This document shows positions 37,486-46,392 of a stretch of 64,000 bases of DNA, in pieces. The stretch spans positions 377,501 to 441,500 of the forward strand of contig NC_008380.1 of assembly GCF_000009265.1 (NCBI RefSeq), given 5' to 3'. The DNA is from Rhizobium johnstonii 3841. Its GTDB lineage: Bacteria > Pseudomonadota > Alphaproteobacteria > Rhizobiales > Rhizobiaceae. The stretch's first letter is position 1; each line of letters starts with the position of its first letter. The notes beneath the pieces are model-generated. The model worked only from the letters and a program-made list of their open reading frames with translations. It was not told the origin of the DNA and did no database searches. A program made the position numbers and the translations under genes.

Positions 37486-37911
37486 TCAGATGTCCTGTTC
37501 GATGCCCCAGATTTTAGCCTCCGCGCATTCCAGGCTGTTGCCATCAGGATCGCGGAAATAGATCGAGCGGCCGCCGTTCGGCCAGCGCACCTCGGATTCG
37601 ATCGCAACGCCGGCCGCCGTCAACCGTTCGGCCATGGCATCGATATTGCGGCCGGACACCCGGAAACAGGCATGGCCCTGGCCGCTCGTGCCGTGCGGCG
37701 GCACCTGCAGTGCTTCAGGCGCCGGCGGCTTCACCGTTTCCTTAGGGTTGAAGATCAACAGAACGCCTGGCCCGCAGCGGAAGAAGACATGCCGGTTGGC
37801 GGCGCGGGCGATCTTTTCAAGTCCGAGAACGTCTTCGTAGAACGTCTCGGCCTTATCGAGATCCCGCGCATAGAGCGCCGTTTCCAACATGCCTTCCAGC
37901 ATGGGGTTCAT
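37486..37911 (-). CDS. VOC/glyoxalase-fold protein
   Basis: The 141-residue VOC protein has ligand positions in [20 protein letters not shown], the mid segment GHACFRV and the final [18 protein letters not shown]. Its start overlaps the rph stop by ATGA (ATG 37911), and its TGA abuts the rdgB ATG, so three genes are translated in tandem. The same place between rph and rdgB suggests a housekeeping or detoxification role, but the substrate is not known. Confidence 0.87.
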   Translation of the reverse strand: MNPMLEGMLETALYARDLDKAETFYEDVLGLEKIARAANRHVFFRCGPGVLLIFNPKETVKPPAPEALQVPPHGTSGQGHACFRVSGRNIDAMAERLTAAGVAIESEVRWPNGGRSIYFRDPDGNSLECAEAKIWGIEQDI

Positions 37912-38627
37912 CCTTCGACGGCTTGCTTCTGTAGCGCCACGAGTTCGCCGATGCCGTTTCTGGCAAGCTGCATCAGCGAGGTGAATTCGCCCTCGCTGAA
38001 CGGCGTGCCTTCGGCCGTGCCCTGGATCTCGACGATCCCGCCGGTGCCCGTCATGACGAAGTTCGCATCGGTCTCGGCCGAGGAATCCTCGAGGTAATCG
38101 AGATCGATCACCGGCTGGCTGGCGAAGATACCGCAGGAGATGGCGGCGACATGATCCTTCAGGACCCGGTCGACCTTGATCATGTTGCGGCTTTCCATCC
38201 ATTTCAGGCAGTCGTAAAGCGCGATCCAGCCGCCGGTGATCGAGGCGGTCCGCGTGCCGCCATCGGCCTGGATGACGTCGCAATCGAGCGTGATCTGCCG
38301 TTCGCCGAGCGCCTGCAGGTCGACGACGGCGCGCAGCGACCGGCCGATCAGCCGCTGGATTTCCTGGGTGCGGCCGCCCTGCTTGCCGGCGGCGGCTTCG
38401 CGCTTCATGCGTTCGCCGGTCGCCCGCGGCAGCATGCCGTATTCGGCCGTGACCCAGCCCTTGCCGGTATTGCGCAGCCATGGCGGCGTCTTTTCTTCGA
38501 GGCTCGCCGTGCAGAGCACATGCGTATCGCCGAACTTCACCAGGCAGGAGCCTTCCGCATGCTTGGAAAAATTGCGCTCGAACGAGACCTTGCGCATCTG
38601 GTCGATTTTTCTGCCTGAAGGCCGCAT
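37908..38627 (-). CDS. rph: ribonuclease PH
   Basis: This phosphate-dependent 3'-5' exoribonuclease trims tRNA 3' ends. The 239-residue protein has [57 protein letters not shown] and [20 protein letters not shown], all typical. It is first in the rph-VOC-rdgB-hemW operon and divergent from hrcA. Confidence 0.96.
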   Translation of the reverse strand: MRPSGRKIDQMRKVSFERNFSKHAEGSCLVKFGDTHVLCTASLEEKTPPWLRNTGKGWVTAEYGMLPRATGERMKREAAAGKQGGRTQEIQRLIGRSLRAVVDLQALGERQITLDCDVIQADGGTRTASITGGWIALYDCLKWMESRNMIKVDRVLKDHVAAISCGIFASQPVIDLDYLEDSSAETDANFVMTGTGGIVEIQGTAEGTPFSEGEFTSLMQLARNGIGELVALQKQAVEG

Positions 38628-38755
38628 TCTTATCTCCTGGGGTTTATTTGACCGCTTCTACGATTGGCGGCGCTCATTTGCAAATTCCCTTTTGCCACGG
38701 GTGTTAGTTTGACTTACTTTTCGGGAAGTATCATCAGCACGGGTTCGAAAGCTTC

Positions 38756-39844
38756 ATGGGCATCAGGTCGACGTCGGTTTCGGATGCCGTAGCTGCGCTG
38801 GACGAGCGCTCCAGGGAAATTTTTCGTCGCATCGTCGAAGGTTATCTGGAAAGCGGCGAGCCGCTCGGTTCGCGCAACCTGTCCCGTATCCTGCCGATGT
38901 CGCTGTCGCCGGCCTCGGTGCGCAACGTCATGAGCGATCTCGAAGAGCTCGGCCTGATCTATTCGCCGCATGTCAGCGCCGGCCGGTTGCCGACCCAGAT
39001 CGGCCTGCGCTTCTTCGTTGATGCCTTCATGCAAGTCGGTGACCTGTCGGCCGAGGAACGCGCCAGCATCGACCGCCAGGTACGGGTCGAAAGCGGCGGC
39101 AATCCCGTCGAATCGATGATGAACGAGGCAAGCCGCATGTTATCCGGCATTTCGCGCGGCGCCGGCCTCGTCATCACCTCGAAAAGCGATCCGGTGCTGA
39201 AACATGTCGAGTTCATCCGGCTCGAACCGACAAAGGCGCTAGCCGTGCTCGTCGGCGATCATGATCAGGTGGAAAACCGCATCATCGAACTGCCGGCGGG
39301 TGTCACCTCCTCGCAGCTGACTGAGGCAGCGAATTTCCTCAATGCCCATATGTCCGGCCAGACCCTGCCGGAGCTCCGCAAACAACTAAGCCGGTTGAAG
39401 GACGATGTCCGTCACGAGCTCGATGCCCTGTCGCGCGATCTGGTCGAGCGCGGCATTGCCGTCTGGGCCGGCAGCCCGGACGAGGGAAAGCCGACGCAGC
39501 TGATCATCCGCGGCCGCGCCAACCTGCTCGAAGGCCTCGCCGGCGCCGAGGATCTTGACCGGCTGCGCCTGCTGTTTGACGATCTCGAGAAGAAGGACAG
39601 CCTGATCGAGATCCTCAATCTCGCCGAAAGCGGTTCGGGCGTGCGTATCTTCATTGGCTCGGAAAACAAGCTCTTCTCGCTGTCCGGCTCGTCGCTCATC
39701 GTCGCGCCCTATCGTGACGACGACGATCGCATCGTCGGTGCCGTCGGCGTCATCGGCCCGACGCGGCTCAATTATTCCCGCATCGTGCCGATGGTGGACT
39801 ATACAGCGCAGCTCGTCTCCCGCCTTTCGCGCAGTCAGCTTTGA
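38756..39844 (+). CDS. hrcA: heat-inducible transcription repressor HrcA
   Basis: HrcA represses class I heat-shock genes (usually groESL) by binding CIRCE elements. The 362-residue protein has the N-terminal winged helix ([47 protein letters not shown]), the dimerisation region and a C-terminal domain ending in a conserved [22 protein letters not shown]. grpE follows at 110 bp. I saw no CIRCE inverted repeat (TTAGCACTC) here. Confidence 0.95.
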   Translation: MGIRSTSVSDAVAALDERSREIFRRIVEGYLESGEPLGSRNLSRILPMSLSPASVRNVMSDLEELGLIYSPHVSAGRLPTQIGLRFFVDAFMQVGDLSAEERASIDRQVRVESGGNPVESMMNEASRMLSGISRGAGLVITSKSDPVLKHVEFIRLEPTKALAVLVGDHDQVENRIIELPAGVTSSQLTEAANFLNAHMSGQTLPELRKQLSRLKDDVRHELDALSRDLVERGIAVWAGSPDEGKPTQLIIRGRANLLEGLAGAEDLDRLRLLFDDLEKKDSLIEILNLAESGSGVRIFIGSENKLFSLSGSSLIVAPYRDDDDRIVGAVGVIGPTRLNYSRIVPMVDYTAQLVSRLSRSQL

Positions 39845-39891
39845 CGCGCAGCTACCAGTCACGCGGAATTTTCGCTTCTTTGTCACGCAGA

Positions 39892-39920
39892 CTTGATTTT
39901 TTTCGGTCAAACCTCGATAT
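39892..39920 (+). promoter_or_regulatory. candidate RpoH promoter of grpE
   Basis: CTTGAT at 39892-39897 and CTCGATAT at 39913-39920 are separated by 15 bp, similar to the alphaproteobacterial sigma-32 consensus (CTTGAA, then CCATAT-like). It lies in the hrcA-grpE gap, as expected for a heat-shock gene. Confidence 0.4.
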
Positions 39921-39954
39921 CGGGCGCATCTGAAGACACCAACCGGAGACCGTC

Positions 39955-40587
39955 ATGACCGATGACACGACGAAAAACGGACCTGACGCAACTGCGGCCG
40001 ATGCCGCAGCCGACGCTACCGCCTACGTCGAGAACGAAACTGCGCAGCAAGAGCCCGCCCAGCCGGACCCGATCGAGCTTCTGAAAGCCGAAAACGGCGA
40101 ACTGCGCGACCGCTATCTGCGCCTTGCTGCCGAGATGGACAATCTGCGCCGCCGCACTGAGCGCGAGGTCAAGGATGCCAAGTCCTATTCCGTCGCGGGT
40201 TTCGCGCGCGACATGCTCGCCGTCTCGGATAATCTGCGCCGCGCGCTCGATGCCATCTCTCCGGAGACCAAGGCTACGGCCGATGCCGGCCTGAGCACGC
40301 TGATCGAGGGTGTCGAAATGACCGAGCGCGCCATGCTGTCGGCTCTCGAGCGCCACGGCGTTCGCAAGCTGGAGCCGGTTGGCCAGAAGTTCGATCCGAA
40401 TTTCCATCAGGCGATGTTTGAGGTGCCGAACCCGGACGTGCCGAACAACACGGTCGTCCAGGTCGTGCAGGCAGGTTTCACCATCGGCGAGCGGGTGCTG
40501 CGCCCGGCCATGGTCGGTGTCGCCAAGGGCGGCCCGAAGCCGGCCGAAGCGGAAACCAACTCCGTCTTCGACGAAAAAGACGCCTGA
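39955..40587 (+). CDS. grpE: nucleotide exchange factor GrpE
   Basis: GrpE releases ADP from DnaK. The 210-residue protein has an acidic N-terminal tail, a long coiled coil ([31 protein letters not shown]), and the C-terminal beta domain with [15 protein letters not shown] and [26 protein letters not shown]. It follows hrcA and probably has its own heat-shock promoter. Confidence 0.96.
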   Translation: MTDDTTKNGPDATAADAAADATAYVENETAQQEPAQPDPIELLKAENGELRDRYLRLAAEMDNLRRRTEREVKDAKSYSVAGFARDMLAVSDNLRRALDAISPETKATADAGLSTLIEGVEMTERAMLSALERHGVRKLEPVGQKFDPNFHQAMFEVPNPDVPNNTVVQVVQAGFTIGERVLRPAMVGVAKGGPKPAEAETNSVFDEKDA

Positions 40588-40595
40588 GATCGTCT

Positions 40596-40616
40596 CCTTC
40601 CTGCTCGCGAGGAAGG
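40596..40616. terminator. hairpin between convergent grpE and nucleoside hydrolase
   Basis: CCTTCCT and AGGAAGG pair over a 7-base loop. It lies between two convergent genes and could stop transcription both ways, but has no clear T-run. Confidence 0.35.
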
Positions 40617-40625
40617 AAACCGAAG

Positions 40626-41570
40626 TTAGATGCGGGCGAAGCGTTCGATCAGCAGATCGAAGAAGCCGTCCGCATCGACATGGCGCATGACTTTGGCATT
40701 GCGCTTGCGCTCGGTCACATGCCACCAGTCGACGACCGTCATGCCGACGGTAAGTTCGGACTGGACCTCGATCTCGACATTGCAGTCCCGGCCCTTGAAA
40801 AGCTCCGGCTTCAGCAGATAGGCGACGACGGTCGGGTCGTGCAGCGGCCCGCCGTCGGAACCGTATTTCTCGATGTCGAAACGTTCGAAGAATTCCAGCA
40901 TCTCGACCATGGCCTTTGCCGGCGCCGTGCCGATCTCGGCCATGCGTTTCACCCGGTCCTTGCGGGTCAGCAGTTGATGCGTCACGTCTAGTGGCATCAT
41001 CACGACCCGAACGCCTGAGCGGAAGACGATATCGGCCGCCTCTGGGTCGACATAGATGTTGAATTCGGCCGCCGGCGTGATGTTGCCGCCCTCGAAAAAG
41101 CCGCCGCCCATCATCACCAGTTCGCGGATGCGGGGGACGATGTCGGGCGCTTTCTGGAAGGCCAAGCCGATATTGGTGAGCGGCCCGAGCGTACACAGCG
41201 TCACCGTGCCTTCCGGCTCGCGGCGCAGCGTCTCGATGATGAAGTCGACGGCATGGCCGGGCTGCAGCGCCATTGTCGGTTCGCTGAGTTCGGGACCGTC
41301 AAGGCCGGTCTTGCCATGCACATGTTCGGCGGTCACCAGCTTGCGGGCGATCGGCGCGTCGGCGCCGGCGAAAACCTTCGTCTCCGTCCGGCTGCAGAGC
41401 TCGCAGACGATGCGCGCATTGCGGCTGGTGAGCGAAAGCGGCACATTGCCGGCGACCGTCGTGATCCCCAGCACCTCCAGCTCATCGGGGCTGCCGAAGG
41501 CAAGCATGATGGCGGCTGCGTCGTCCTGGCCGGGATCAGTGTCGATGATGATCTTTCTTGCGCTTGCCAT
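40626..41570 (-). CDS. nucleoside hydrolase (IU-NH family)
   Basis: The 314-residue enzyme hydrolyses ribonucleosides to ribose and base. The Ca-binding aspartate cluster IIDTDPGQDDAAAIMLA is at the N terminus; VHGKTGLDG, LGPLTNIGLA, MMGGGFFEGGNITPAAEFNIYVDPEAA and the late LHDPTVVAYLL (Ca-ligand Asp) are present. I start at 41570 (MASARK) because GGAACGACCGGA precedes it and the next residues begin strand one; 13 more residues upstream are open. Confidence 0.93.
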   Translation of the reverse strand: MASARKIIIDTDPGQDDAAAIMLAFGSPDELEVLGITTVAGNVPLSLTSRNARIVCELCSRTETKVFAGADAPIARKLVTAEHVHGKTGLDGPELSEPTMALQPGHAVDFIIETLRREPEGTVTLCTLGPLTNIGLAFQKAPDIVPRIRELVMMGGGFFEGGNITPAAEFNIYVDPEAADIVFRSGVRVVMMPLDVTHQLLTRKDRVKRMAEIGTAPAKAMVEMLEFFERFDIEKYGSDGGPLHDPTVVAYLLKPELFKGRDCNVEIEVQSELTVGMTVVDWWHVTERKRNAKVMRHVDADGFFDLLIERFARI

Positions 41571-41754
41571 TCCGGTCGTTCCATCCTCGCACTGCGTGTT
41601 ATCGGGCATGCACCGATGTCTTCACCTCCCGTCACAAATCAGCACAATCCGCGCGGGCATGTTTTGATGCGAGGCAGCAGACGCTTTGTCAAGGAAAGAG
41701 CCTGTCGGCACCGCCTTAAATTGAGAGGCTGACACCCGCCGTCGCGTCCCATGC

Positions 41755-41783
41755 CTTGCAGCGCCGGGCTCCTCTCCCCATAT
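41755..41783 (+). promoter_or_regulatory. RpoH (sigma-32) promoter of hsp20
   Basis: CTTGCA at 41755-41760 and CCATAT at 41778-41783 with 17 bp between them agree closely with the rhizobial RpoH consensus (CTTGAA, 16-17 bp, CCATAT-like). Position just ahead of a small heat-shock gene supports it. Confidence 0.65.
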
Positions 41784-41851
41784 TAGCGGCATCCGGATGC
41801 TGCCGTTAAGGTCCGGGATGGTCGCTTGCATCAAGGACTTGAAACGAGATG
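41784..41851 (+). ncRNA. candidate ROSE-type RNA thermometer in hsp20 leader
   Basis: The short leader starts with a hairpin GCGGCATCC/GGATGCTGC (41786-41803 region) and ends with TCGCT at 41822-41826 facing AGGA at 41834-41837 over a 7-base loop. A U-Y-G-C-U strand that masks an AGGA ribosome site with one bulged G is the signature of ROSE thermometers, known in leaders of rhizobial small heat-shock genes. The ATG is at 41849. Folding was done by eye. Confidence 0.5.
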
Positions 41852-42274
41852 AGCCGCATTACCCCTTTCGCCAGCCCGCTGCTTCTGGGCTTCGATGCCA
41901 TGGAAAAGACGCTGGAGCGCATTTCCAAGGCGAGTGACGGATATCCGCCTTATAATATCGAACGCATCGCCGCCGACACCGGCGCGCCGGAACGTCTGCG
42001 TATCACCCTTGCCGTGGCCGGCTTCAGCGAGGAGGAACTCGATGTCTCCATTGAGGAGAACCAGCTTGTGATCCGCGGCCGCCAGGTCGAACAGGGTGAA
42101 CGGGACTATCTTTATCGCGGTATCGCCGCCCGTCAGTTCCAGCGGACTTTCGTTCTTGCCGACGGCATGCAGGTGCTCGGCGCCGGCCTGAAGAACGGTC
42201 TGCTCTCCGTCGATCTAATTCGTCCGGAACCCGCGCGCATGGTCAAGAAAATTAACATTTCGGTCTCACAGTAG
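41849..42274 (+). CDS. small heat-shock protein, Hsp20/alpha-crystallin family
   Basis: The 141-residue chaperone has an IbpA-like N terminus (FASPLLLGFDAMEKTLERI), the alpha-crystallin core with IERIAADTGAPERLRITLAVAGFSEEELDVS, and the A-x-x-x-G-L motif as GAGLKNGLLSVDLIRP. It holds unfolding proteins for DnaK. Control appears double: a sigma-32 promoter and a ROSE-like leader. DUF1150 follows 47 bp later, a common pairing in alphaproteobacteria. Confidence 0.93.
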   Translation: MSRITPFASPLLLGFDAMEKTLERISKASDGYPPYNIERIAADTGAPERLRITLAVAGFSEEELDVSIEENQLVIRGRQVEQGERDYLYRGIAARQFQRTFVLADGMQVLGAGLKNGLLSVDLIRPEPARMVKKINISVSQ

Positions 42275-42321
42275 CACAACGGTTTGTCGAACCGTTGGTC
42301 CCTTCTCCCGGAGGAACAGGA

Positions 42322-42579
42322 ATGTTGATGAAAGAAGCCACGTCTCACTTGACCAAATCCGAGCTTGCCCACATCGGCAACGGCGAGGTCGCCTATATCA
42401 GAAAAATGCGCACCGATGAGGTCGCCAAGTGCTTTCCCGAGGCGCCGGATATCGATCCGAACGTCGATCTCTGGGCACTCTTCGGCGCCGACGGCACGCC
42501 GATCCTTTTGACGGACAACCGCTCCAGCACCTTTTTCAAGGCTGCCGAGGACGAATTGAAGACGGTCAGCCTGCACTGA
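42322..42579 (+). CDS. DUF1150 family protein
   Basis: The 85-residue protein matches DUF1150, small alphaproteobacterial proteins that follow hsp20: HIGNGEVAYIRKMRTDEV, then WALFGADGTPILLTDNRSSTFFKAAEDEL. GGAGGAACAGG precedes ATG 42322. It is co-transcribed with hsp20 and presumably heat-induced. The molecular role is unknown. Confidence 0.85.
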   Translation: MLMKEATSHLTKSELAHIGNGEVAYIRKMRTDEVAKCFPEAPDIDPNVDLWALFGADGTPILLTDNRSSTFFKAAEDELKTVSLH

Positions 42580-42603
42580 CCGTCAAGGCCATTTGAGCCT
42601 TGA
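42561..42603 (+). terminator. two overlapping hairpins at the end of the hsp20 operon
   Basis: GACGGTCAG (42561-42569) pairs with CTGACCGTC (42576-42584) around the DUF1150 stop codon. TCAAGGC (42583-42589) pairs with GCCTTGA (42597-42603) just after. No T-run follows; they may block 3' exonucleases or end transcription. Confidence 0.45.
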
Positions 42604-42630
42604 TTGAGATCTCTGCGTGACAGGGTTTCC

Positions 42631-42897
42631 TTAAGCGAACCGGACCGCCGTTCTCGCGCGCGCCTTTGCCGCTACCTCTTCGCGATCACGAGGAGGTTGA
42701 GACGTTTCCAGCGAATCGAGCAGCTCGCGGGCACATGCCGCGATCGAACTGACCGCGTGCTCGAATGCGACCTCATTGCGCTTCGACGGTTTGGTCGTTC
42801 CGCTCACCTTGCGCACGAACTGGAGCGCGGCGTCATGGATCTCGTCGTCCGTCGCTGGCGGGTCGAAATTGAACAGGGGTTTTATATTTCGGCACAT
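42631..42897 (-). CDS. DUF2277 family protein
   Basis: The 88-residue protein begins MCRNIKPLFNFDPPATDDEI and continues DAALQFVRKVSGTTKPSKRN, which is the DUF2277 signature (C-R-N-I, F-x-P-P-A-T, and V-S-G-x-x-K-P). The rest is helical and basic. The family is widespread and of unknown function. It is convergent with the hsp20 operon. Confidence 0.88.
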   Translation of the reverse strand: MCRNIKPLFNFDPPATDDEIHDAALQFVRKVSGTTKPSKRNEVAFEHAVSSIAACARELLDSLETSQPPRDREEVAAKARARTAVRFA

Positions 42898-43244
42898 GAC
42901 TTGCTCCCGGTCATTGTCTTTCTTCCATTTGAGAGGAGGGTGGCCAGCACAGAAAATAGTCGCGTGAGCGCCAATGGCAACCGGCCCAACGGCGGAACTC
43001 TCCGCGCCGCAAGTTAGGGCGCAGCGCCTTCAGTTCGGTCTGTTGTCGCTGTCGGCTTTAGAGCCGGATCATTTTGGATCTAATCGAGCTGAAATCTGAA
43101 TTCGTCTCCTCATCAGAAGCTGCCGTGGGCGACGTCTCCTTGCGCCGCCAACAGCGGTCATCTGTTCGGGTGCCTTTTCATGCTACGTCGAGTGCATCTA
43201 TTCCGCGTTGGCTTGTTCATGGTCGGCGACGAAAGGAGCTTGCA
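42898..43244 (+). other. gene-poor stretch between DUF2277 and a small hypothetical gene
   Basis: About 350 bp that contains the DUF2277 promoter side and an open extension of the next gene's frame without protein-like character. I see no RNA gene, repeat or operator that I can support. Confidence 0.4.
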
Positions 43245-43640
43245 TTGAACCAATCGCAGCCAAATCGATTTCCATTTCACACACAATGCCCGAGAGACGA
43301 TGGATGCGGGGTCTTTGTCCTGCAGATGCTCACCGGCATGAGCTACGACGATGTGGCAGCCATGATCGATTGGGGCGATAAGTCGGCGCATTATACAACC
43401 TGGAACGATCTTTGCGGCGTGTTGGCGGAGATCGGATTGTCTGTCGAAACCCCGATCAAAACCAGTCGATGGAGCGATATCCAGGGGGTTGCCATCGTCC
43501 ACGTTCAGGGGGATCACTTCATGCTCTACGACGCCGAAAACGGTCTGTTCTATGACCCAGCAGAGATGGAAGGCCCAAGGGTGGCCAGCGCTCGCGTTCC
43601 AACCAGCTATCTGACTGTATACGGCCCCAACCATCGCTAA
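43245..43640 (+). CDS. small papain-fold/C39-like protein, hypothetical
   Basis: I do not recognise this gene firmly. Starting at TTG 43245, six bases after a strong AAAGGAG, it encodes 131 residues. A Cys in PRDDGCGVFVLQMLTGMS, about 70 residues before a His in VQGDHFMLYD and an Asp/Asn turn (GLFYDP), resembles C39-like papain-fold peptidases. The frame is open to ATG 43074, but the upstream 57 codons are not protein-like and the strong ribosome site decides. It has slightly lower GC than its neighbours. Function and substrate are unknown. Confidence 0.6.
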   Translation: MNQSQPNRFPFHTQCPRDDGCGVFVLQMLTGMSYDDVAAMIDWGDKSAHYTTWNDLCGVLAEIGLSVETPIKTSRWSDIQGVAIVHVQGDHFMLYDAENGLFYDPAEMEGPRVASARVPTSYLTVYGPNHR

Positions 43641-43696
43641 ACTTGGATAGGCCATCCCTTCGGCACGGAAATCCGTTCGCCGACTTGCCGGCGGCC

Positions 43697-44398
43697 TCAG
43701 ACCTTCCTGAAGGTCAGATAGGCCGAAGACCGGCCCTCGCGCCGCGCCTTGGCCTCGTAACGTGTGCTCGGCCAGCCCTCATAGGGGGTCAGCCAATCCG
43801 CTGCATTGTCCGCTATCCACTCGAAACCGCCATGGTCGCGGCATTTGATCAGCGTCCAGTTCACATAGGTGTCGATGTCGGAGGCGAAGCAGAACAGGCC
43901 GCCGGGCTTCAGCACGCGATGAAAGCGGTCGAGATTGGTTTTCGAGACGAAACGCCGTTTCCAGTGCTTCCGCTTCGGCCAGGGATCGGGATAGAGCAGA
44001 TCGATCTGATCGAGTGCGCCGTCCGGCAGCCAGTCGAGCAGCTGGGTCGCGTCGTCATTATAGACGCGGATATTGGAGGCACCCGTCTCGCCGATGCGCG
44101 ACAACAGCTTCTGCATGGAATTGACGAAGGGTTCCACGCCGATGAAGCCGGTCGAAGGCGTCTCCAGCGCACGGTGGATCAGATGCTCGCCGCCGCCGAA
44201 ACCGATTTCCAGCCGCAATCTTTCGACCGGAACCGGGAAGAGGGAAGTCAGCGGCTCCGGGGGAGCCGCCGAGAGATCGATAAGGAATGCCGGCAACAGA
44301 CTGTTCAGCGTCTCGGCCTGCTGTTCGCGCAGGGCCTTGCCCTTGCGACGACCGAAGAAGGCTTCGGTCGCCCGGCCGCGGCGTTCCATATCCGTCAT
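43697..44398 (-). CDS. trmB: tRNA (guanine-N7-)-methyltransferase
   Basis: Methylates G46 in tRNA variable loops. The 233-residue protein has SAM-binding [33 protein letters not shown], and the signature [22 protein letters not shown]. It lies 8 bp after metK on the same strand, so it is made from the metK message and placed next to its cofactor's source. Confidence 0.95.
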   Translation of the reverse strand: MTDMERRGRATEAFFGRRKGKALREQQAETLNSLLPAFLIDLSAAPPEPLTSLFPVPVERLRLEIGFGGGEHLIHRALETPSTGFIGVEPFVNSMQKLLSRIGETGASNIRVYNDDATQLLDWLPDGALDQIDLLYPDPWPKRKHWKRRFVSKTNLDRFHRVLKPGGLFCFASDIDTYVNWTLIKCRDHGGFEWIADNAADWLTPYEGWPSTRYEAKARREGRSSAYLTFRKV

Positions 44399-44406
44399 GC
44401 TCTATC

Positions 44407-45645
<1,239 letters not shown>

Positions 45646-45721
45646 TTCGGGATTCCCCTCAAAGAATAAAAGCCAGCTAGTAGGTACTCAGTTCGAGGGC
45701 CGATGACAAGCGCAGAAGGAC

Positions 45722-45756
45722 ATAAATATATCTTTATATCTGCGGCAAAGTGACAA
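45722..45756 (-). promoter_or_regulatory. metK promoter with overlapping palindromic operator
   Basis: On the minus strand TTGTCA (45751-45756) and AGATAT (45728-45733) are 17 bp apart. The near-palindrome ATAAATATATCTTTAT (45722-45737; centre ATAT, one mismatched pair) covers the -10, as a repressor site would. Its AAGATAT core resembles SahR (SAH-responsive ArsR family) sites as I remember them; the regulator is inferred. Confidence 0.45.
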
Positions 45757-45773
45757 ATTTTGCCCCAAAAACG

Positions 45774-45805
45774 CAAAAAAGGCGGCCTTTCGACCGCCTT
45801 TCGAA
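45774..45805 (-). terminator. rho-independent terminator after praR
   Basis: On the minus strand AAAGGCGG-TCGAAAGG-CCGCCTTT is followed by TTTG; on the plus strand an A-run precedes the stem. It separates praR from metK. Confidence 0.8.
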
Positions 45806-45823
45806 TTCTGCGCTGGTCTTGGT

Positions 45824-46240
45824 TCAGTCGGCGTCGGCTTCAGCGGCCAGGGCTTTCACCAGCTCCACGACCTTGCGGCGAACCTTGGGATCGGAAATCT
45901 TGACGAAGGCGCGATTGAGCTGCAGTCCTTCCGAGGACGACAGGAAATCGACGACGTAATTCGAGCTGGAGGCTTCCATGCCGCCGCCGGCACTGGAATG
46001 TTCGCCGGGCGCGTCCTCGAAGAAAAACGACACCGGAACATTGAGGATGTTCGAGATGTTCTGCAGGCGGCTTGCGCCGACGCGGTTGGTGCCCTTTTCG
46101 TATTTCTGGATCTGCTGGAAGGTGATGCCAAGGCTTTCGCCAAGCTTTTCCTGGCTCATGCCCAGCATCGTACGGCGGAGGCGAATACGGCTGCCAACAT
46201 GGATGTCGATCGGATTCGGCTTCTTCTTGTTTTCAATCAT
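45824..46240 (-). CDS. praR: XRE-family regulator PraR/PhrR-like
   Basis: The 138-residue protein has an N-terminal Cro/C1 helix-turn-helix (GSRIRLRRTMLGMSQEKLGESL, then GITFQQIQKYEKGTNRVGASRL), a flexible Gly/Ser linker near residue 85 and a C-terminal helix (DPKVRRKVVELVKALAAEA). It matches PraR of R. leguminosarum, a repressor in quorum sensing and biofilm control, and PhrR of Sinorhizobium medicae. It lies between lnt and metK, the locus I recall for praR. Its own terminator follows. Confidence 0.82.
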   Translation of the reverse strand: MIENKKKPNPIDIHVGSRIRLRRTMLGMSQEKLGESLGITFQQIQKYEKGTNRVGASRLQNISNILNVPVSFFFEDAPGEHSSAGGGMEASSSNYVVDFLSSSEGLQLNRAFVKISDPKVRRKVVELVKALAAEADAD

Positions 46241-46392
46241 GGTCGTGCCCTAGCTAAGAATTTCAACCTGTTTCTAACCGGCATGCCCCTGATCCATCCC
46301 AAAACGCCACGTTGCAAGCGGTGAGGAACCCACCTGCAAACATACGTTAAGAACGCCGATTGACATCACTATGCAATTTTAGGGGTTTTTGG

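Noticed and set aside
38628..39954. CIRCE element for HrcA around hrcA/grpE
   Set aside because: No TTAGCACTC-N9-GAGTGCTAA inverted repeat was found.
45646..45823. SAM riboswitch upstream of metK
   Set aside because: No match to the SAM-II pattern I know; the palindrome over the -10 explains control better.
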